A DNA stretch of 64,000 bases from Mucilaginibacter empetricola (GCF_024808665.1 NZ_JANUBZ010000013.1:62001-126000), one strand, 5' to 3'; positions 17,845 to 26,851 are shown, numbered from the stretch's first letter. Translations and numbers: made by a program. The notes: a model not told the origin generated them from the sequence alone.

Positions 17845-17880
17845 TTAAATCCGAAATCGAAAATCCGACTTCTGAAATCA
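17845..17880. repeat. Short phrase repeat between iscS and iscU
   Basis: The gap carries repeated variants of AAATCCGA (AAATCCGAAATCGAAAATCC, then a related AAATC). It lies inside the isc transcript and has no visible hairpin. It matches the pattern of simple repeated words seen in other gaps here. Confidence 0.5.
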
Positions 17881-17881
17881 A

Positions 17882-19093
17882 TTAGTGTTCTGCCCACTCA
17901 ATTGAGTTAAGATCTATACCTTCTTTAAACATTTCCCAAAGTGGTGATAGTTCGCGCAGGTGGGTAACCGATTTTTTAGTTACCTCAATTGCGTAGTCCA
18001 CTTCTTCGTCAGTTGTAAATCTACCTAAACCAAAACGAATAGAAGAATGTGCTAAATCGTCACTTAAACCTAAGCTTTTTAATACATATGACGGTTCCAA
18101 AGAAGCTGAAGTACATGCAGAACCTGATGATACTGCCAAATCTTTCATGGCCATCATTAAACCTTCGCCTTCAACGTATTTAAAGGAGATGTTGGCAACA
18201 TGTGGTAAACGATGTTCAACGTTTCCGTTTACATAGCTTTCTTCCAACACGGTTAAAGCAGTCTGCAATCTATCGCGCATAGCTGATAAACGTTTTGCTT
18301 CGCTTTCCATTTCCAGGCCGCACAATTCGCAAGCTTTTCCTAAGCCAACAATACCCGGTACGTTTAACGTTCCTGAACGCATACCGCGCTCGTGACCACC
18401 ACCGTCCATTTGGGCGGTAACTTTAACCCTTGGGCCTTTGCGGCGCACGTATAATGCTCCAACACCTTTAGGGCCGTATATTTTATGTGCCGATAAAGCC
18501 AATAAGTCTATACCGTCTTTATTAACGTCAACAGGTATTTTACCAACTGCTTGTACTGCGTCTGTCATAAACAAAGCACCATATTTATGAGCAATGGCTG
18601 ATATTTCTTTTATAGGCTGAATTACACCAATTTCGTTATTGCCATACATAACGGAAACTAAAATAGTTTCGCTGGTCATTGCTGCTTCAAGCACAGCTAG
18701 ATCAAGTATACCGTCTTCTTTAACAGGGAGATATGTTACTTTTCCACCCAGTTTTTCAACGTGTTTACAGGCATCTAATACAGCTTTATGTTCGGTAACA
18801 GTTGTTATAATGTGATTGCCTTTTTCTTTGTACATTTCAAACACACCTTTAATTGCAAGGTTATCTGATTCTGTAGCTCCCGAGGTAAAAATGATTTCTT
18901 TTTCATTTGCTCCGATCAATTTAGCTACCTGCTCGCGTGCATAATCAACGCCCTCTTCGGCCACCCATCCAAAAGGATGATTACGGCTTGCGGCATTGCC
19001 AAATTTTGTGGTAAAATAAGGCAACATGGCCTCAAGTACCCTTGGGTCCATGGGCGTTGTTGCGTTATTATCTAAATAAATAGGAAGGTTCAT
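17882..19093 (-). CDS. iscS: Cysteine desulfurase IscS
   Basis: IscS is the pyridoxal-phosphate enzyme that turns cysteine into alanine plus enzyme-bound persulfide. The 403-residue protein has N-terminal [13 protein letters not shown], the PLP-binding lysine in [11 protein letters not shown] and the active-site cysteine loop [11 protein letters not shown] chose ATG 19093; the frame can extend to a TTG at 19111, but [13 protein letters not shown] is the usual start. It is first in the iscS-iscU-iscA unit. No iscR is nearby, so control by an Fe-S repressor is not evident here. Confidence 0.96.
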   Translation of the reverse strand: MNLPIYLDNNATTPMDPRVLEAMLPYFTTKFGNAASRNHPFGWVAEEGVDYAREQVAKLIGANEKEIIFTSGATESDNLAIKGVFEMYKEKGNHIITTVTEHKAVLDACKHVEKLGGKVTYLPVKEDGILDLAVLEAAMTSETILVSVMYGNNEIGVIQPIKEISAIAHKYGALFMTDAVQAVGKIPVDVNKDGIDLLALSAHKIYGPKGVGALYVRRKGPRVKVTAQMDGGGHERGMRSGTLNVPGIVGLGKACELCGLEMESEAKRLSAMRDRLQTALTVLEESYVNGNVEHRLPHVANISFKYVEGEGLMMAMKDLAVSSGSACTSASLEPSYVLKSLGLSDDLAHSSIRFGLGRFTTDEEVDYAIEVTKKSVTHLRELSPLWEMFKEGIDLNSIEWAEH

Positions 19094-19197
19094 ATTCTTA
19101 AAAGTTAACAATGCAAAGATAAGTAAAGTTTTTATTTAAAATCATTCAAAACAAGGCGAAAGCCGCTTAAAGCGACAATAATTTACAATATTTGGAC

Positions 19198-19599
19198 ATG
19201 AACAAGATAGAACACGTTGGTATTGCGGTCAATAACCTTAAAATAGCTGTATTTACCTATGAAAAGCTATTAAATTCTGCCGTATACAAAACAGAAGAAG
19301 TGGTTTCCGAAGGTGTTATAACTGCTTTTTTACAATGCGGCCCCAATAAGATTGAACTACTGGAGGCATCAACCACCGACAGCCCGATAGCAAAATTTAT
19401 AGCAAAAAAGGGGGAGGGGATCCACCATATTGCTTTTGAAGTTGATGATATCATTACTGAGATGGAGCGTCTTAAAAAAGAAGGTTTTGTTTTGTTGAAC
19501 GAGACACCTAAGCAGGGTGCCGATAATAAACTGGTATGCTTTGTGCATCCTAAAAGCGCAAATGGGGTTTTGATTGAATTGTGCCAGGAGATAAAGTAA
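19198..19599 (+). CDS. mce: Methylmalonyl-CoA epimerase
   Basis: The enzyme interconverts (R)- and (S)-methylmalonyl-CoA, linking the mutase to propionate metabolism. The protein of about 133 residues is a tandem vicinal-oxygen-chelate fold: metal ligands are expected at His5 (IEHVGIAV), the His of GIHHIAFEVDD and the Glu of LIELCQ at the end. ATG 19198 is preferred to the TTG at 19192. AATATTTG, one base off the -7 consensus, ends 3 bases before the ATG. Mutase genes are not in the window. Confidence 0.93.
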   Translation: MNKIEHVGIAVNNLKIAVFTYEKLLNSAVYKTEEVVSEGVITAFLQCGPNKIELLEASTTDSPIAKFIAKKGEGIHHIAFEVDDIITEMERLKKEGFVLLNETPKQGADNKLVCFVHPKSANGVLIELCQEIK

Positions 19600-19604
19600 A
19601 TAGT

Positions 19605-20681
19605 CTATTGTTTTACTACAATTTTCCTAATCACGCTATTCCCATAATCACATACATATAAGTTACCCGAATTGTCGGCAACTACTCCGGCTGGTTCGTT
19701 GAATGTAATCGTGTTTCCTGTACCGTTTACAAAGCCAATGGCTCCATTGCCCGCAATAGTCGATATTGTGCCATTAGAGGTGACTTTTCTAATCATATTG
19801 GCACCTTCGTCTGCAATATACATATTGCCGCCAGCATCAAATGCAACTGCATCGGGTTCATTAAAACTGGCCGTTAAAAGCGTTCCATTTGTATAACCTG
19901 TATTACCGCTTCCTGCAAATGTAGTTACAGCTCCCGATGGATTTATTTCCCTGATTAAATGATTTCCACCGTCTGCTACATATAAATTACCTGTTGCATC
20001 AATTGTTAAACCTTGCGGGTTATTAAAACTTGCAGTGGCCCCGCTGCCATTTGTAGCACCTGCAAAAGCATTTCCCGCTAATGTACTCACCATGCCAGTT
20101 GGAGTAATTATTCTGATTAGGTTGTTGCCTGCATCAGCCACGTACACGTTACCCGCTAAATCTACAGTGACGCCACATGGGTTGTTAAATGTTGCGGTTG
20201 CCCCCGGCCCATTTAATGCGCCAACAGCTCCGCTGCCTGCAAGGGTTGTCACTACGCCCGCCGATGTCATTTTCCGGATCAAGTTGTTCCCGCTATCGGC
20301 CACATATAAATTGCCCGAAACATCAATAGCTATACCTAAGGGATTGGCAAAGCTTGCAGCGATGCCTATACCGTTTGTCGAGCCTTTGTTTACGCTTCCG
20401 GCAATGGTAATTACCGTCCCGCTGGGTGTGATTTTCCTGATTTCATTATTGCCACTATCTGCTACGTATAAATTGCCGGCGGCATCTATAACAATGGCAG
20501 CGGGCTCATTGAAGGCTGCGGCCAAACCTGTGCTATCAACCGAAGCCGGATAACCGCTGCCGGCAAAAGTGGTAGTTAAGCCGTATGTTGAAGCTTTTGG
20601 AGGAAAACTGTCTTTTTTTGAACATCCAGCTATAATTAATATGGTAAACAATGATAAAAAAGGAGTAAAAGTAAATTTCAT
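19605..20681 (-). CDS. NHL-repeat lipoprotein
   Basis: The 358-residue protein starts with a lipoprotein signal (hydrophobic residues 7-17, lipobox IAGC with Cys20, then SKKD). Its body is six copies of an NHL/beta-propeller unit of about 52 residues: (A)xFNxPxGIxxDxxGNLYVADSGNNxIRKI followed by a (V)xTxAGSG turn. Such propellers usually bind proteins or carbohydrates at the cell surface; catalysis is not implied. The repeats are also visible in the DNA and produce long spurious frames on the opposite strand. Function unknown. Confidence 0.88.
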   Translation of the reverse strand: MKFTFTPFLSLFTILIIAGCSKKDSFPPKASTYGLTTTFAGSGYPASVDSTGLAAAFNEPAAIVIDAAGNLYVADSGNNEIRKITPSGTVITIAGSVNKGSTNGIGIAASFANPLGIAIDVSGNLYVADSGNNLIRKMTSAGVVTTLAGSGAVGALNGPGATATFNNPCGVTVDLAGNVYVADAGNNLIRIITPTGMVSTLAGNAFAGATNGSGATASFNNPQGLTIDATGNLYVADGGNHLIREINPSGAVTTFAGSGNTGYTNGTLLTASFNEPDAVAFDAGGNMYIADEGANMIRKVTSNGTISTIAGNGAIGFVNGTGNTITFNEPAGVVADNSGNLYVCDYGNSVIRKIVVKQ

Positions 20682-21005
20682 GTGGTTGAAAGTTTAGCGG
20701 AATGAGAGCGATTAATAAAGAACTTTGCACTTCTGCACATTATGTTCTTTGTGTATTGTGGCTTATTTAACGGATTCTACGATCTGAAAATATATGCAAA
20801 GAGTGCAAAATATTTGTTACTGATTTAATAGCGTTTCAGGTATTGTATAAAATGCCGGAGAATTAATATTTGCACATATAAATGGAAGGTTATTGGTAGT
20901 TGCGTAATGCCTTGATGCATAAAAAAGTATTTTTTAAAATTTGGATTTTTACTTTTGGATTTTATTACTACATTTGCACCTCTTTTATAGGAAAGTTATA
21001 ACGCA
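20682..21005. other. 324-base gene-free interval upstream of rpmE2
   Basis: No gene or RNA fold that I recognise. It must carry the promoter of the leftward NHL gene (not identified) and that of rpmE2 (TACATTTG at 20969-20976). The T-rich stretch 20925-20965 precedes the latter. Confidence 0.55.
20969..20976 (+). promoter_or_regulatory. -7 promoter element of rpmE2
   Basis: TACATTTG matches TAnnTTTG and lies 29 bases before the ATG at 21006. TTTG copies occur 11 and 25 bases upstream, neither at the ideal spacing. GGAAAG in the leader (20990-20995) could be a weak ribosome-binding site. Confidence 0.5.
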
Positions 21006-21254
21006 ATGAAAAAAGACCTGCATCCATCAAATTATAGATTAGTTGTTTTTAAAGACATGTCAAATGACTATGCTTTTATAACTAAATCATGCATCGACAC
21101 CCGTGAAACAGTTAAATGGGAAGATGGTAACGAATATCCGTTAATCAAATTAGAAATTTCGCACACTTCACACCCGTTTTATACTGGTAAAATGAAGCTT
21201 GTTGATACTGCCGGACGTATTGATAAATTCCGTACCCGTTACAACAAGAAATAA
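21006..21254 (+). CDS. rpmE2: 50S ribosomal protein L31, type B
   Basis: The 82-residue protein is the type B form of L31: it begins [19 protein letters not shown] and has the conserved SHPFYTG(K) segment and the basic end [12 protein letters not shown]. It lacks the CxxC zinc motif of type A L31 (a single Cys, at 31), so it is the zinc-independent form often made when zinc is low. A strong terminator follows. Confidence 0.96.
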   Translation: MKKDLHPSNYRLVVFKDMSNDYAFITKSCIDTRETVKWEDGNEYPLIKLEISHTSHPFYTGKMKLVDTAGRIDKFRTRYNKK

Positions 21255-21277
21255 TTTCTTGTTTATAAAATATTTAC

Positions 21278-21308
21278 AAGTCTCCCGGTACATCGGGGGA
21301 CTTTTTTT
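21278..21308 (+). terminator. Terminator of rpmE2
   Basis: AAGTCTCCCG (21278-21287) pairs with CGGGGGACTT (21294-21303), one G-T wobble, followed by seven T (21302-21308). The T-run leads directly into the -7 element of the next gene. Confidence 0.85.
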
Positions 21309-21315
21309 ATTTTTG
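21308..21315 (+). promoter_or_regulatory. Candidate -7 element of the GlmU-like gene
   Basis: TATTTTTG fits TAnnTTTG and ends 4 bases before the ATG at 21320. The -33 region would lie inside the rpmE2 terminator stem, where I see no TTTG, so read-through could be an alternative source of transcript. Confidence 0.4.
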
Positions 21316-21319
21316 CAGC

Positions 21320-22504
21320 ATGGCAATCATCTTATTCGACGATAACGCACACCAAACACTTCGACCACTTACATTTACCCGCCCGGTTGCCGATCTGCGT
21401 ATCGGTATTCTTACTATTGCTGAAAAGTGGAGTAAATATTTAAAGCTTGAGCATTCTTTTTATACGCAATCCTGGTTGCAGGGTAAATTTCCGATAAAAA
21501 TTGACGCCGATAATATATTTGTTAACGGTTCGGTTTGCCCGGATGAATTTTTGACGGATGCCATTAACAATTTAAAAGCCGGGGATGCCATAAAATATGA
21601 TGATCATTTAATAGCGGTTAAACTTAACGCTACAGAAGCAGCAAGTTTTAATCTCCAGGCCTTATTGGATAAAGCCAATAATATTAACCACACGCCGGTT
21701 ATTATCAGGCACCCTGAAGACATTTTCAGGAAGAATGATATTGAGTTAAGAAAGGACTATGCTTTACTTACCAAAGGCCGCACCAGTGCAACTATAAGCC
21801 CGACAAATACCATTATTGGTAAAGATTTCTTTGCTGAAGAAGGCGCTGTTGCTGAATGCTCCACCTTTAACACCACTAATGGCCCTATTTACCTTTCAGC
21901 CAACACAGAGGTTTGGGAAGGGACACACATTCGTGGCGCTTTTGCTATATGTGAACACTCACAAGTTAAAATGGGGTCTAAGATATACGGAGCAACAACA
22001 GTTGGGCCGTACTCAAGGGTTGGCGGGGAATTGAATAATGCTGTTATTTGGGGATATTCATCAAAAGGACATGAGGGTTATCTGGGTAACTCGGTTTTAG
22101 GCGAATGGTGTAATATTGGTGCAGATTCCAATAACTCTAATCTTAAAAATAATTACGAAGATGTGAAGTTATGGGATTACACTACCCAACGATTCCGTAA
22201 AACGGGATTACAATTTTGCGGATTGATAATGGCTGATCATGCCAAATGCGCCATTAATACCATGTTTAATACCGGTACCGTTGTAGGAGTGAGTGCGAAT
22301 GTATTTGGCGCAGGTTTCCCGCGTAATTTTGTGCCCGATTTTGCATGGGGTGGTGCGCAAGGTTTTGAAGTTTATTCTCTTAAAAAAATGTTTGATACAG
22401 CCGGTAAAGTTTTTGCCCGCAGAGAGCATCGGGTTTTTGACGAAAATGAACAAGAAATATTGAGAAAAGTATTTGAATTAACAGAAGAACACAGAAGGTT
22501 TTAA
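21320..22504 (+). CDS. GlmU-like putative sugar nucleotidyltransferase (left-handed beta-helix)
   Basis: The 394-residue protein has a nucleotidyltransferase-like N-terminal half and a C-terminal left-handed beta-helix (about residues 180-345) resembling GlmU. The canonical pyrophosphorylase P-loop LAAGxGTRM is absent; the N-terminus reads FDDNAHQTLRPLTFTRPVADLR, a form common in Bacteroidota proteins often called GlmU-like. It may make or modify a sugar nucleotide, but catalytic activity is not assured. It sits between rpmE2 and tpiA, 48 bases before tpiA. Confidence 0.85.
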   Translation: MAIILFDDNAHQTLRPLTFTRPVADLRIGILTIAEKWSKYLKLEHSFYTQSWLQGKFPIKIDADNIFVNGSVCPDEFLTDAINNLKAGDAIKYDDHLIAVKLNATEAASFNLQALLDKANNINHTPVIIRHPEDIFRKNDIELRKDYALLTKGRTSATISPTNTIIGKDFFAEEGAVAECSTFNTTNGPIYLSANTEVWEGTHIRGAFAICEHSQVKMGSKIYGATTVGPYSRVGGELNNAVIWGYSSKGHEGYLGNSVLGEWCNIGADSNNSNLKNNYEDVKLWDYTTQRFRKTGLQFCGLIMADHAKCAINTMFNTGTVVGVSANVFGAGFPRNFVPDFAWGGAQGFEVYSLKKMFDTAGKVFARREHRVFDENEQEILRKVFELTEEHRRF

Positions 22505-22552
22505 GAGGGGGTAAATAAAATTAATCTAACACAATCAACTAAAATAAGAATC

Positions 22553-23317
22553 ATGAGAAAGAAAATTGTTGCCGGAAACTGGAAAATGAACCTGGATTAT
22601 AACGAAGGTTTAAGTTTATTTTCTGAATTAATCAATATGGTTAATGACGAGGTAACCGGCAAGCAGGAGGCAGTTGTTTGCAGTCCGTTTATTCATTTGC
22701 ACAGCCTGGCTCATTTGGCTAAAGGTTACCCAAAAGTTTCATTGGGAGCACAAAACGCCCATCAGGCTGAGTCTGGCGCCTACACTGGTGAAATTTCGGC
22801 CAAAATGATTAAATCAGTAGGAGCGGAGTATGTTATATTGGGCCATTCGGAACGCCGTCAGTATTTTGGCGAGGACAATGCATTGCTTGCAAAAAAAACA
22901 GATACCGTTTTAAGTAACGGATTAAAACCTATTTTTTGCATTGGCGAAACGTTAGACGAACGTGAAGCTGATAAACATTTCGAGGTTATCAAAAAGCAAC
23001 TGGAAGAAGGGGTTTTTCATTTAGATGAGGAACAATTTGGCAATCTTGTTATTGCATATGAACCCGTTTGGGCGATTGGCACAGGCAAAACAGCAACATC
23101 TGCACAAGCTCAGGAAATACACGCATTTATCAGAATTGAAATTGCTGCAAAGTATAACCAGGAGTTGGCTAATAACACAACAATATTGTATGGTGGAAGC
23201 TGCAATCCTAAAAATGCTCCTGAACTTTTTGCTCAGCCTGATATTGACGGTGGCTTAATAGGCGGTGCATCCCTTAAATCACGCGATTTTTTGGATATTG
23301 TTAAAGTGTTTAATTAA
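22553..23317 (+). CDS. tpiA: Triosephosphate isomerase
   Basis: TpiA interconverts dihydroxyacetone phosphate and glyceraldehyde-3-phosphate in glycolysis. The 254-residue TIM barrel has the substrate lysine in GNWKMN (residues 8-13), the electrophile His in LGHSERRQYFGE, the catalytic Glu in AYEPVWAIGTGKT and the phosphate loop LYGGSC and GGLIGGASL. Length is standard. A strong hairpin terminator follows at 23364. Confidence 0.98.
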   Translation: MRKKIVAGNWKMNLDYNEGLSLFSELINMVNDEVTGKQEAVVCSPFIHLHSLAHLAKGYPKVSLGAQNAHQAESGAYTGEISAKMIKSVGAEYVILGHSERRQYFGEDNALLAKKTDTVLSNGLKPIFCIGETLDEREADKHFEVIKKQLEEGVFHLDEEQFGNLVIAYEPVWAIGTGKTATSAQAQEIHAFIRIEIAAKYNQELANNTTILYGGSCNPKNAPELFAQPDIDGGLIGGASLKSRDFLDIVKVFN

Positions 23318-23363
23318 TTGCTGAAATTTAAGCGTCTTTAAAAAGAAACTTATTGAAATACGG

Positions 23364-23396
23364 GCTTACGATGTTTTAAAACATTGTAAGCTTTTT
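23364..23396 (+). terminator. Terminator of tpiA
   Basis: GCTTACGATGTTTT (23364-23377) pairs with AAAACATTGTAAGC (23378-23391), one G-T wobble, followed by TTTTT. Confidence 0.85.
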
Positions 23397-23449
23397 ATTA
23401 TTAACTTGCCTGAAAACCAATCTTCGGCCTCTCGTCGCGTTAAATATTC

Positions 23450-23872
23450 ATGAAGAAACTACTAAAGATATTGCTGCCGCCATTTGCTGGTTTTAGTCTA
23501 TATTTTCTTGGTGTGAGGTATAATCCGGAGTATTTTGACTTGAACATAGGCGACATTGGATCGGGTGGTTTAGCCGGTTTCATGGCCTACTATAAGTTTA
23601 CCTTACCGCTATTATTTACGGTTGCTGTTTTAACACAATTGCTAATTGTAATACCGATTTGGAACGGAGTATTAAACAGATCTGCCACAAGAAAGTGGGT
23701 AGCTTTTATCTCTCTGATTTTAACTTGCGTATTATTTGCCGGTGGTATAAGTTATTTAATTTGGGATGAGCCGACCGGCCGGCACCATTTAGTGGTAGTT
23801 TTTTTATTTATGCTGGCAGTACAACTGGTATACTGGTTTATAGACCTCTTTGTTTTATTTTTATTGGAGTAA
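23450..23872 (+). CDS. Four-helix membrane protein of unknown function
   Basis: The 140-residue protein has four hydrophobic segments (about 6-22, 45-70, 80-100, 108-138), short polar loops and no recognisable motif. It lies 33 bases upstream of prmA and after the tpiA terminator. Similar small membrane proteins next to prmA occur in related genomes as far as I recall, but no function is known to me. Confidence 0.75.
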   Translation: MKKLLKILLPPFAGFSLYFLGVRYNPEYFDLNIGDIGSGGLAGFMAYYKFTLPLLFTVAVLTQLLIVIPIWNGVLNRSATRKWVAFISLILTCVLFAGGISYLIWDEPTGRHHLVVVFLFMLAVQLVYWFIDLFVLFLLE

Positions 23873-23894
23873 TAAGCGCTTGCCTCCTCTATTA

Positions 23895-23902
23895 TATTTT
23901 TG
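23895..23902 (+). promoter_or_regulatory. Candidate -7 element of prmA
   Basis: TATTTTTG fits TAnnTTTG and ends 2 bases before the prmA ATG at 23905. If used, the message would start inside the first codons or the real start is slightly downstream, so this may be coincidence. Confidence 0.3.
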
Positions 23903-23904
23903 AA

Positions 23905-24744
23905 ATGAATTATTACGAATTGCTTTTTACAACGCTACCAACGGAAGATTATCAGCAGGACCTGCTGATAAATGCCTTGGGAGAAATAGGGTTTGATACT
24001 TTTGAAGAGCTTGATTTTGGCTTTAAAGCCTATATACCTGCAACTGATTTTAGCCAGGAAAGGTTGGATGCTGAGCTGGCATTATACCAGGAGATGTTTA
24101 GTTTTAGTTACGAGATAGTGCTTATCCCGCAAAAAAACTGGAACGAAGTATGGGAAAGCAACTTTGAACCCATCGAAATAAAAGATCAAATTTTTGTTAG
24201 AGCCACTTTCCATCAACCACTGCCAGCATTTCCTTATGAGATTGTGATTGATCCCAAAATGGCGTTTGGAACCGGGCATCATCAAACCACATCTATGATG
24301 CTGGAGCTATTGCTTGAAAATAATTTCGAAAATAAAAGGGTGCTTGATATGGGCTGTGGTACCGGTATTTTGGCCATTATGGCATCAAAATTAAAGAGCA
24401 ACGTAATAACAGCCATTGATTATGATCCGGTTTGTTACGAAAGTACTATTGAAAATGCTCATTTAAATAATATTGATAATATAATAGCCCTATGTGGCTC
24501 AAAGGAAGCAATCCCCGATGAAGAATTTGATGTTATTTTAGCCAATATTAACCGTAACATATTGCTTGATCAGATGGAACGTTATGCTGAAGTCTTGAAA
24601 AATAAAGGAGAAATTTATTTTAGTGGATTTTACGAAACGCCAGATCTTGATATAATAAGAGAAGCCGCCGGTAATTATGGGTTGAAATATATTGGTCATA
24701 AAAAGAATAAAGACTGGGTGGCCGCCAAATTTATAAAAGAGTGA
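23905..24744 (+). CDS. prmA: Ribosomal protein L11 methyltransferase
   Basis: PrmA trimethylates ribosomal protein L11 with S-adenosylmethionine. The 279-residue protein has the N-terminal L11-binding domain (about 1-70), the WNEVWESNFEPI linker, the PKMAFGTGHHQTT motif (about 117-129), the SAM loop VLDMGCGTGILAI and the catalytic-region motif LANINRNILL. All family landmarks are present. Confidence 0.96.
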   Translation: MNYYELLFTTLPTEDYQQDLLINALGEIGFDTFEELDFGFKAYIPATDFSQERLDAELALYQEMFSFSYEIVLIPQKNWNEVWESNFEPIEIKDQIFVRATFHQPLPAFPYEIVIDPKMAFGTGHHQTTSMMLELLLENNFENKRVLDMGCGTGILAIMASKLKSNVITAIDYDPVCYESTIENAHLNNIDNIIALCGSKEAIPDEEFDVILANINRNILLDQMERYAEVLKNKGEIYFSGFYETPDLDIIREAAGNYGLKYIGHKKNKDWVAAKFIKE

Positions 24745-25067
24745 TTTTTTAATCGCGTTTTTAACGCACCTTAAGTTACCCCTCGGTTAAATTAAATTAA
24801 AGAAAAACCCCGTAAATTGGCATATCCCCAATTTTTAGATGGTTATTTTCTTTCCTTTTAAGAAAGATTTTTTTTAACAGATTATTATGCGAATATGGCG
24901 TTTAATGGCTAATTAACTGGTTTTTCTCACATTGTATTTTTAAGATAAAAAAATTAACTGAGTTAAAAACTAAAATCCTTACAAAATACTTGATAATTAG
25001 ATAGATAATAAATAATATTGTAACTTTATTAACTCATGGGAAACCTATATCCTTAGTTAAAAGTAAT
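24745..25067. other. 323-base gene-free interval upstream of the XRE regulator
   Basis: AT-rich. A weak GCGTT/AACGC stem (about 24758-24769) follows prmA. TAACTTTA near 25020 is one base off the -7 consensus and could serve the XRE gene. Nothing else is recognisable. Confidence 0.5.
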
Positions 25068-25409
25068 ATGAAAACACTTGGAAAAAAAATCAGGCTGTTA
25101 CGTCATCAAAAAGGCTGGAGCCAGGAAGATGTCGCAAAAAGATTGGATATCTCTATTCCAGCCTTTTCGAAAATTGAAACAGGAATTACTGACATCAATT
25201 TATCAAGACTGGAACAGATTGCTAATCTGTTTGAAATGACGGTGGTTCAATTGCTAACCTTTACCGACGCTGAGCACGATCAAAAAGTTGCAAACGAATT
25301 AGAAACCATTAACAGAAAATTAATGGATCGGGAAACGGAGGTTATTGACCTGCAGAAAAAAGTTATTGAGCTTTTTGAAGAACTAAGACATACTAAAATA
25401 ACCGCTTAG
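25068..25409 (+). CDS. XRE-family transcriptional regulator
   Basis: The 113-residue protein has a Cro/CI-type helix-turn-helix (about residues 5-60: IRLLRHQKGWSQEDVAKRLD, ISIPAFSKIETGITDINLSRLEQIA) and a C-terminal coiled coil (about 75-110, heptad-like ELETINRKLMDRETEVIDLQ) likely to drive dimerisation. No ligand domain. No toxin or phage gene is adjacent, so it looks like a free-standing regulator. Targets unknown. Confidence 0.9.
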   Translation: MKTLGKKIRLLRHQKGWSQEDVAKRLDISIPAFSKIETGITDINLSRLEQIANLFEMTVVQLLTFTDAEHDQKVANELETINRKLMDRETEVIDLQKKVIELFEELRHTKITA

Positions 25410-25427
25410 TTTACCTTTCAACTCCGA

Positions 25428-26546
25428 TTAAAAAATACATCGCATTGTTAAATGCTTTTTACCAAATACTACGCCCATTGCAGCGTGCATGGCCAGCATT
25501 TTATCGTTAAAATCACCTACCCAGGATAACTCAAGTTCGGTATATTGATTTAAAGGAAGTACGTATTCACCAACTGTTATAAACAATCCGGATTCAATCC
25601 CATGATTTTGGAATTTTTGCTTAGTGCCCATTACGATAGCGCGCATACGCGAAACACCTTTCCATTTTTGATATACAAATCTTAGCTTCCCAATTAAATT
25701 AAGTTTTCCTTTTAAGGGTTTTATCATTGGGTTGGCATCTGGTAGTATAATCATGAACGCCGCAGGCTCATCGTTTACGTAGGCAAACCATATCAGGTTT
25801 TCGTCCATCAATGGCTTCATCTTCTTAAAGCTTTCAGCTATGGTAGCCTGATTTATCGGCACAAAGTTCTCAAAGTCTCGCCAGGCATCATTATAAATTT
25901 CCATGAAATCGGCAGCGAACTTTTCTATTTCCTTTGCTTTTAGATGTTTAAATACGTACCCTGGTTTCTGGGTAACCCACTTAGCTATTTTGTAAAATCT
26001 TTCAGGAAACGGTCTCAGGATGTCTAAGTGGTTGGTTATTTGAGCATATTGAGTTTTGAAACCATAATGTTCAAAAAAATCATGATAATAAGGCGGGTTA
26101 TAGTTCATCCCATAGGATGGCGGCGTAAAACCTTCTACCAATAAGCCCCAAAAGTTATCATTCTCCCCAAAGTTTATCGGGCCGTCCATTGCTTTCATCC
26201 CGTTTTCGGACAACCATTTTTTTGCAGTGTCAAATAAAAGAAATGCGGCATCTTTGTTATTAATACACTCAAAAAAACCTATCCCGCCGGTTGGCTGCTC
26301 GTAATTGTAGGCTTTTTTGTCATTAATAAATGCGGCAATGCGCCCAATTAATTTTCCGCTATCATCTTTAAGTACCCATCTGGTGCATTTACCGTGCTGG
26401 TGAAAATTATTTTTGGCCGGATCAAAAATGGCTTCTATATCATTATCCAGCGGGCACACCCAAATTTTATCATCTTTATAGATAACGCGGGCGGCGTCTA
26501 AAAAAGCTTTTTTGGTTTTCTTGTTATTTACTTCGGTTATAACCAT
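25428..26546 (-). CDS. GNAT-like acyltransferase family protein
   Basis: The 372-residue protein resembles the YghO-like group of double-GNAT-fold proteins: an N-terminal half with GKLIGRIAAFIND and GFFECINNKDAAFLLFDTAKKWL (about 70-125, an acetyl-CoA-fold-like region), a conserved DGPINFGENDNFWGLLVEGF block (about 125-145) and a C-terminal half. The acyl-CoA P-loop (Q/RxxGxG/A) is not clear, so the enzymatic role is uncertain. Single gene, converging on the XRE gene with an 18-base gap. Confidence 0.7.
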   Translation of the reverse strand: MVITEVNNKKTKKAFLDAARVIYKDDKIWVCPLDNDIEAIFDPAKNNFHQHGKCTRWVLKDDSGKLIGRIAAFINDKKAYNYEQPTGGIGFFECINNKDAAFLLFDTAKKWLSENGMKAMDGPINFGENDNFWGLLVEGFTPPSYGMNYNPPYYHDFFEHYGFKTQYAQITNHLDILRPFPERFYKIAKWVTQKPGYVFKHLKAKEIEKFAADFMEIYNDAWRDFENFVPINQATIAESFKKMKPLMDENLIWFAYVNDEPAAFMIILPDANPMIKPLKGKLNLIGKLRFVYQKWKGVSRMRAIVMGTKQKFQNHGIESGLFITVGEYVLPLNQYTELELSWVGDFNDKMLAMHAAMGVVFGKKHLTMRCIF

Positions 26547-26572
26547 TGGGTTGTGGGTAGCTTATTATAAAA

Positions 26573-26603
26573 AAAGCATCCAGAGGCATAGTCTGAATGC
26601 TTT
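26573..26603. terminator. Stem-loop upstream of the GNAT-like gene, downstream of nothing rightward
   Basis: AAAGCATCCAGA (26573-26584) pairs with TCTGAATGCTTT (26592-26603) with one mismatch. For leftward transcripts of the Asp-rich gene (ending at 26630) it is a terminator, with a U-run from the A tract at 26570-26575. Confidence 0.7.
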
Positions 26604-26629
26604 AAAAGTAGAATTATATTTTTATATGA

Positions 26630-26851
26630 TTAATAATCGTCGTCTTCGTCGTCATCATAATTTTCGAACCCGATATCATCTAAAGGGCCGTCAAAATCAT
26701 CATCATCGTCATCTACCTTTTTCTTTGAAGGCTGATCAAGTGCGCTGTCATCGTCTTCATCCTCGCCCGCGTTTTTAGAATCAACTTTCTTGTTTACAGG
26801 TTTTTTTGGAGTTCCCATTGCCATGAATTTTTTAGTAATTTTTTTCTTCAA
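26630..26851 (-). CDS. Small Asp-rich protein
   Basis: The 73-residue protein has a basic N-terminus (MKKKITKKF...PKKPVNKKV) and an extremely acidic C-terminal half with runs of Asp (DDDDDD at about 48-53, DDDEDDD near the end) and almost no hydrophobic residues besides DDIGFENY. It is surely disordered. It may start at ATG 26824 (MAMGTPKK) instead. A role in binding basic proteins or divalent cations is possible, but I do not recognise the family. Confidence 0.65.
   Translation of the reverse strand: MKKKITKKFMAMGTPKKPVNKKVDSKNAGEDEDDDSALDQPSKKKVDDDDDDFDGPLDDIGFENYDDDEDDDY

Noticed and set aside
16989..19093. Fe-S genes as a SUF system
   Set aside because: The set is desulfurase, U-type scaffold and A-type carrier with no SufB, SufC or SufD, so it is ISC-like.
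20035..20553. 172-codon open frame opposite the NHL-repeat gene
   Set aside because: It has a repeating composition that mirrors the repeats of the NHL gene, lacks a promoter or signal peptide, and its residues show no conserved motif. It is a by-product of the repeat DNA.
25068..25409. XRE gene as the antitoxin of a toxin-antitoxin pair
   Set aside because: The adjacent gene is convergent and encodes a 372-residue GNAT-like protein on its own transcript, not a small toxin.
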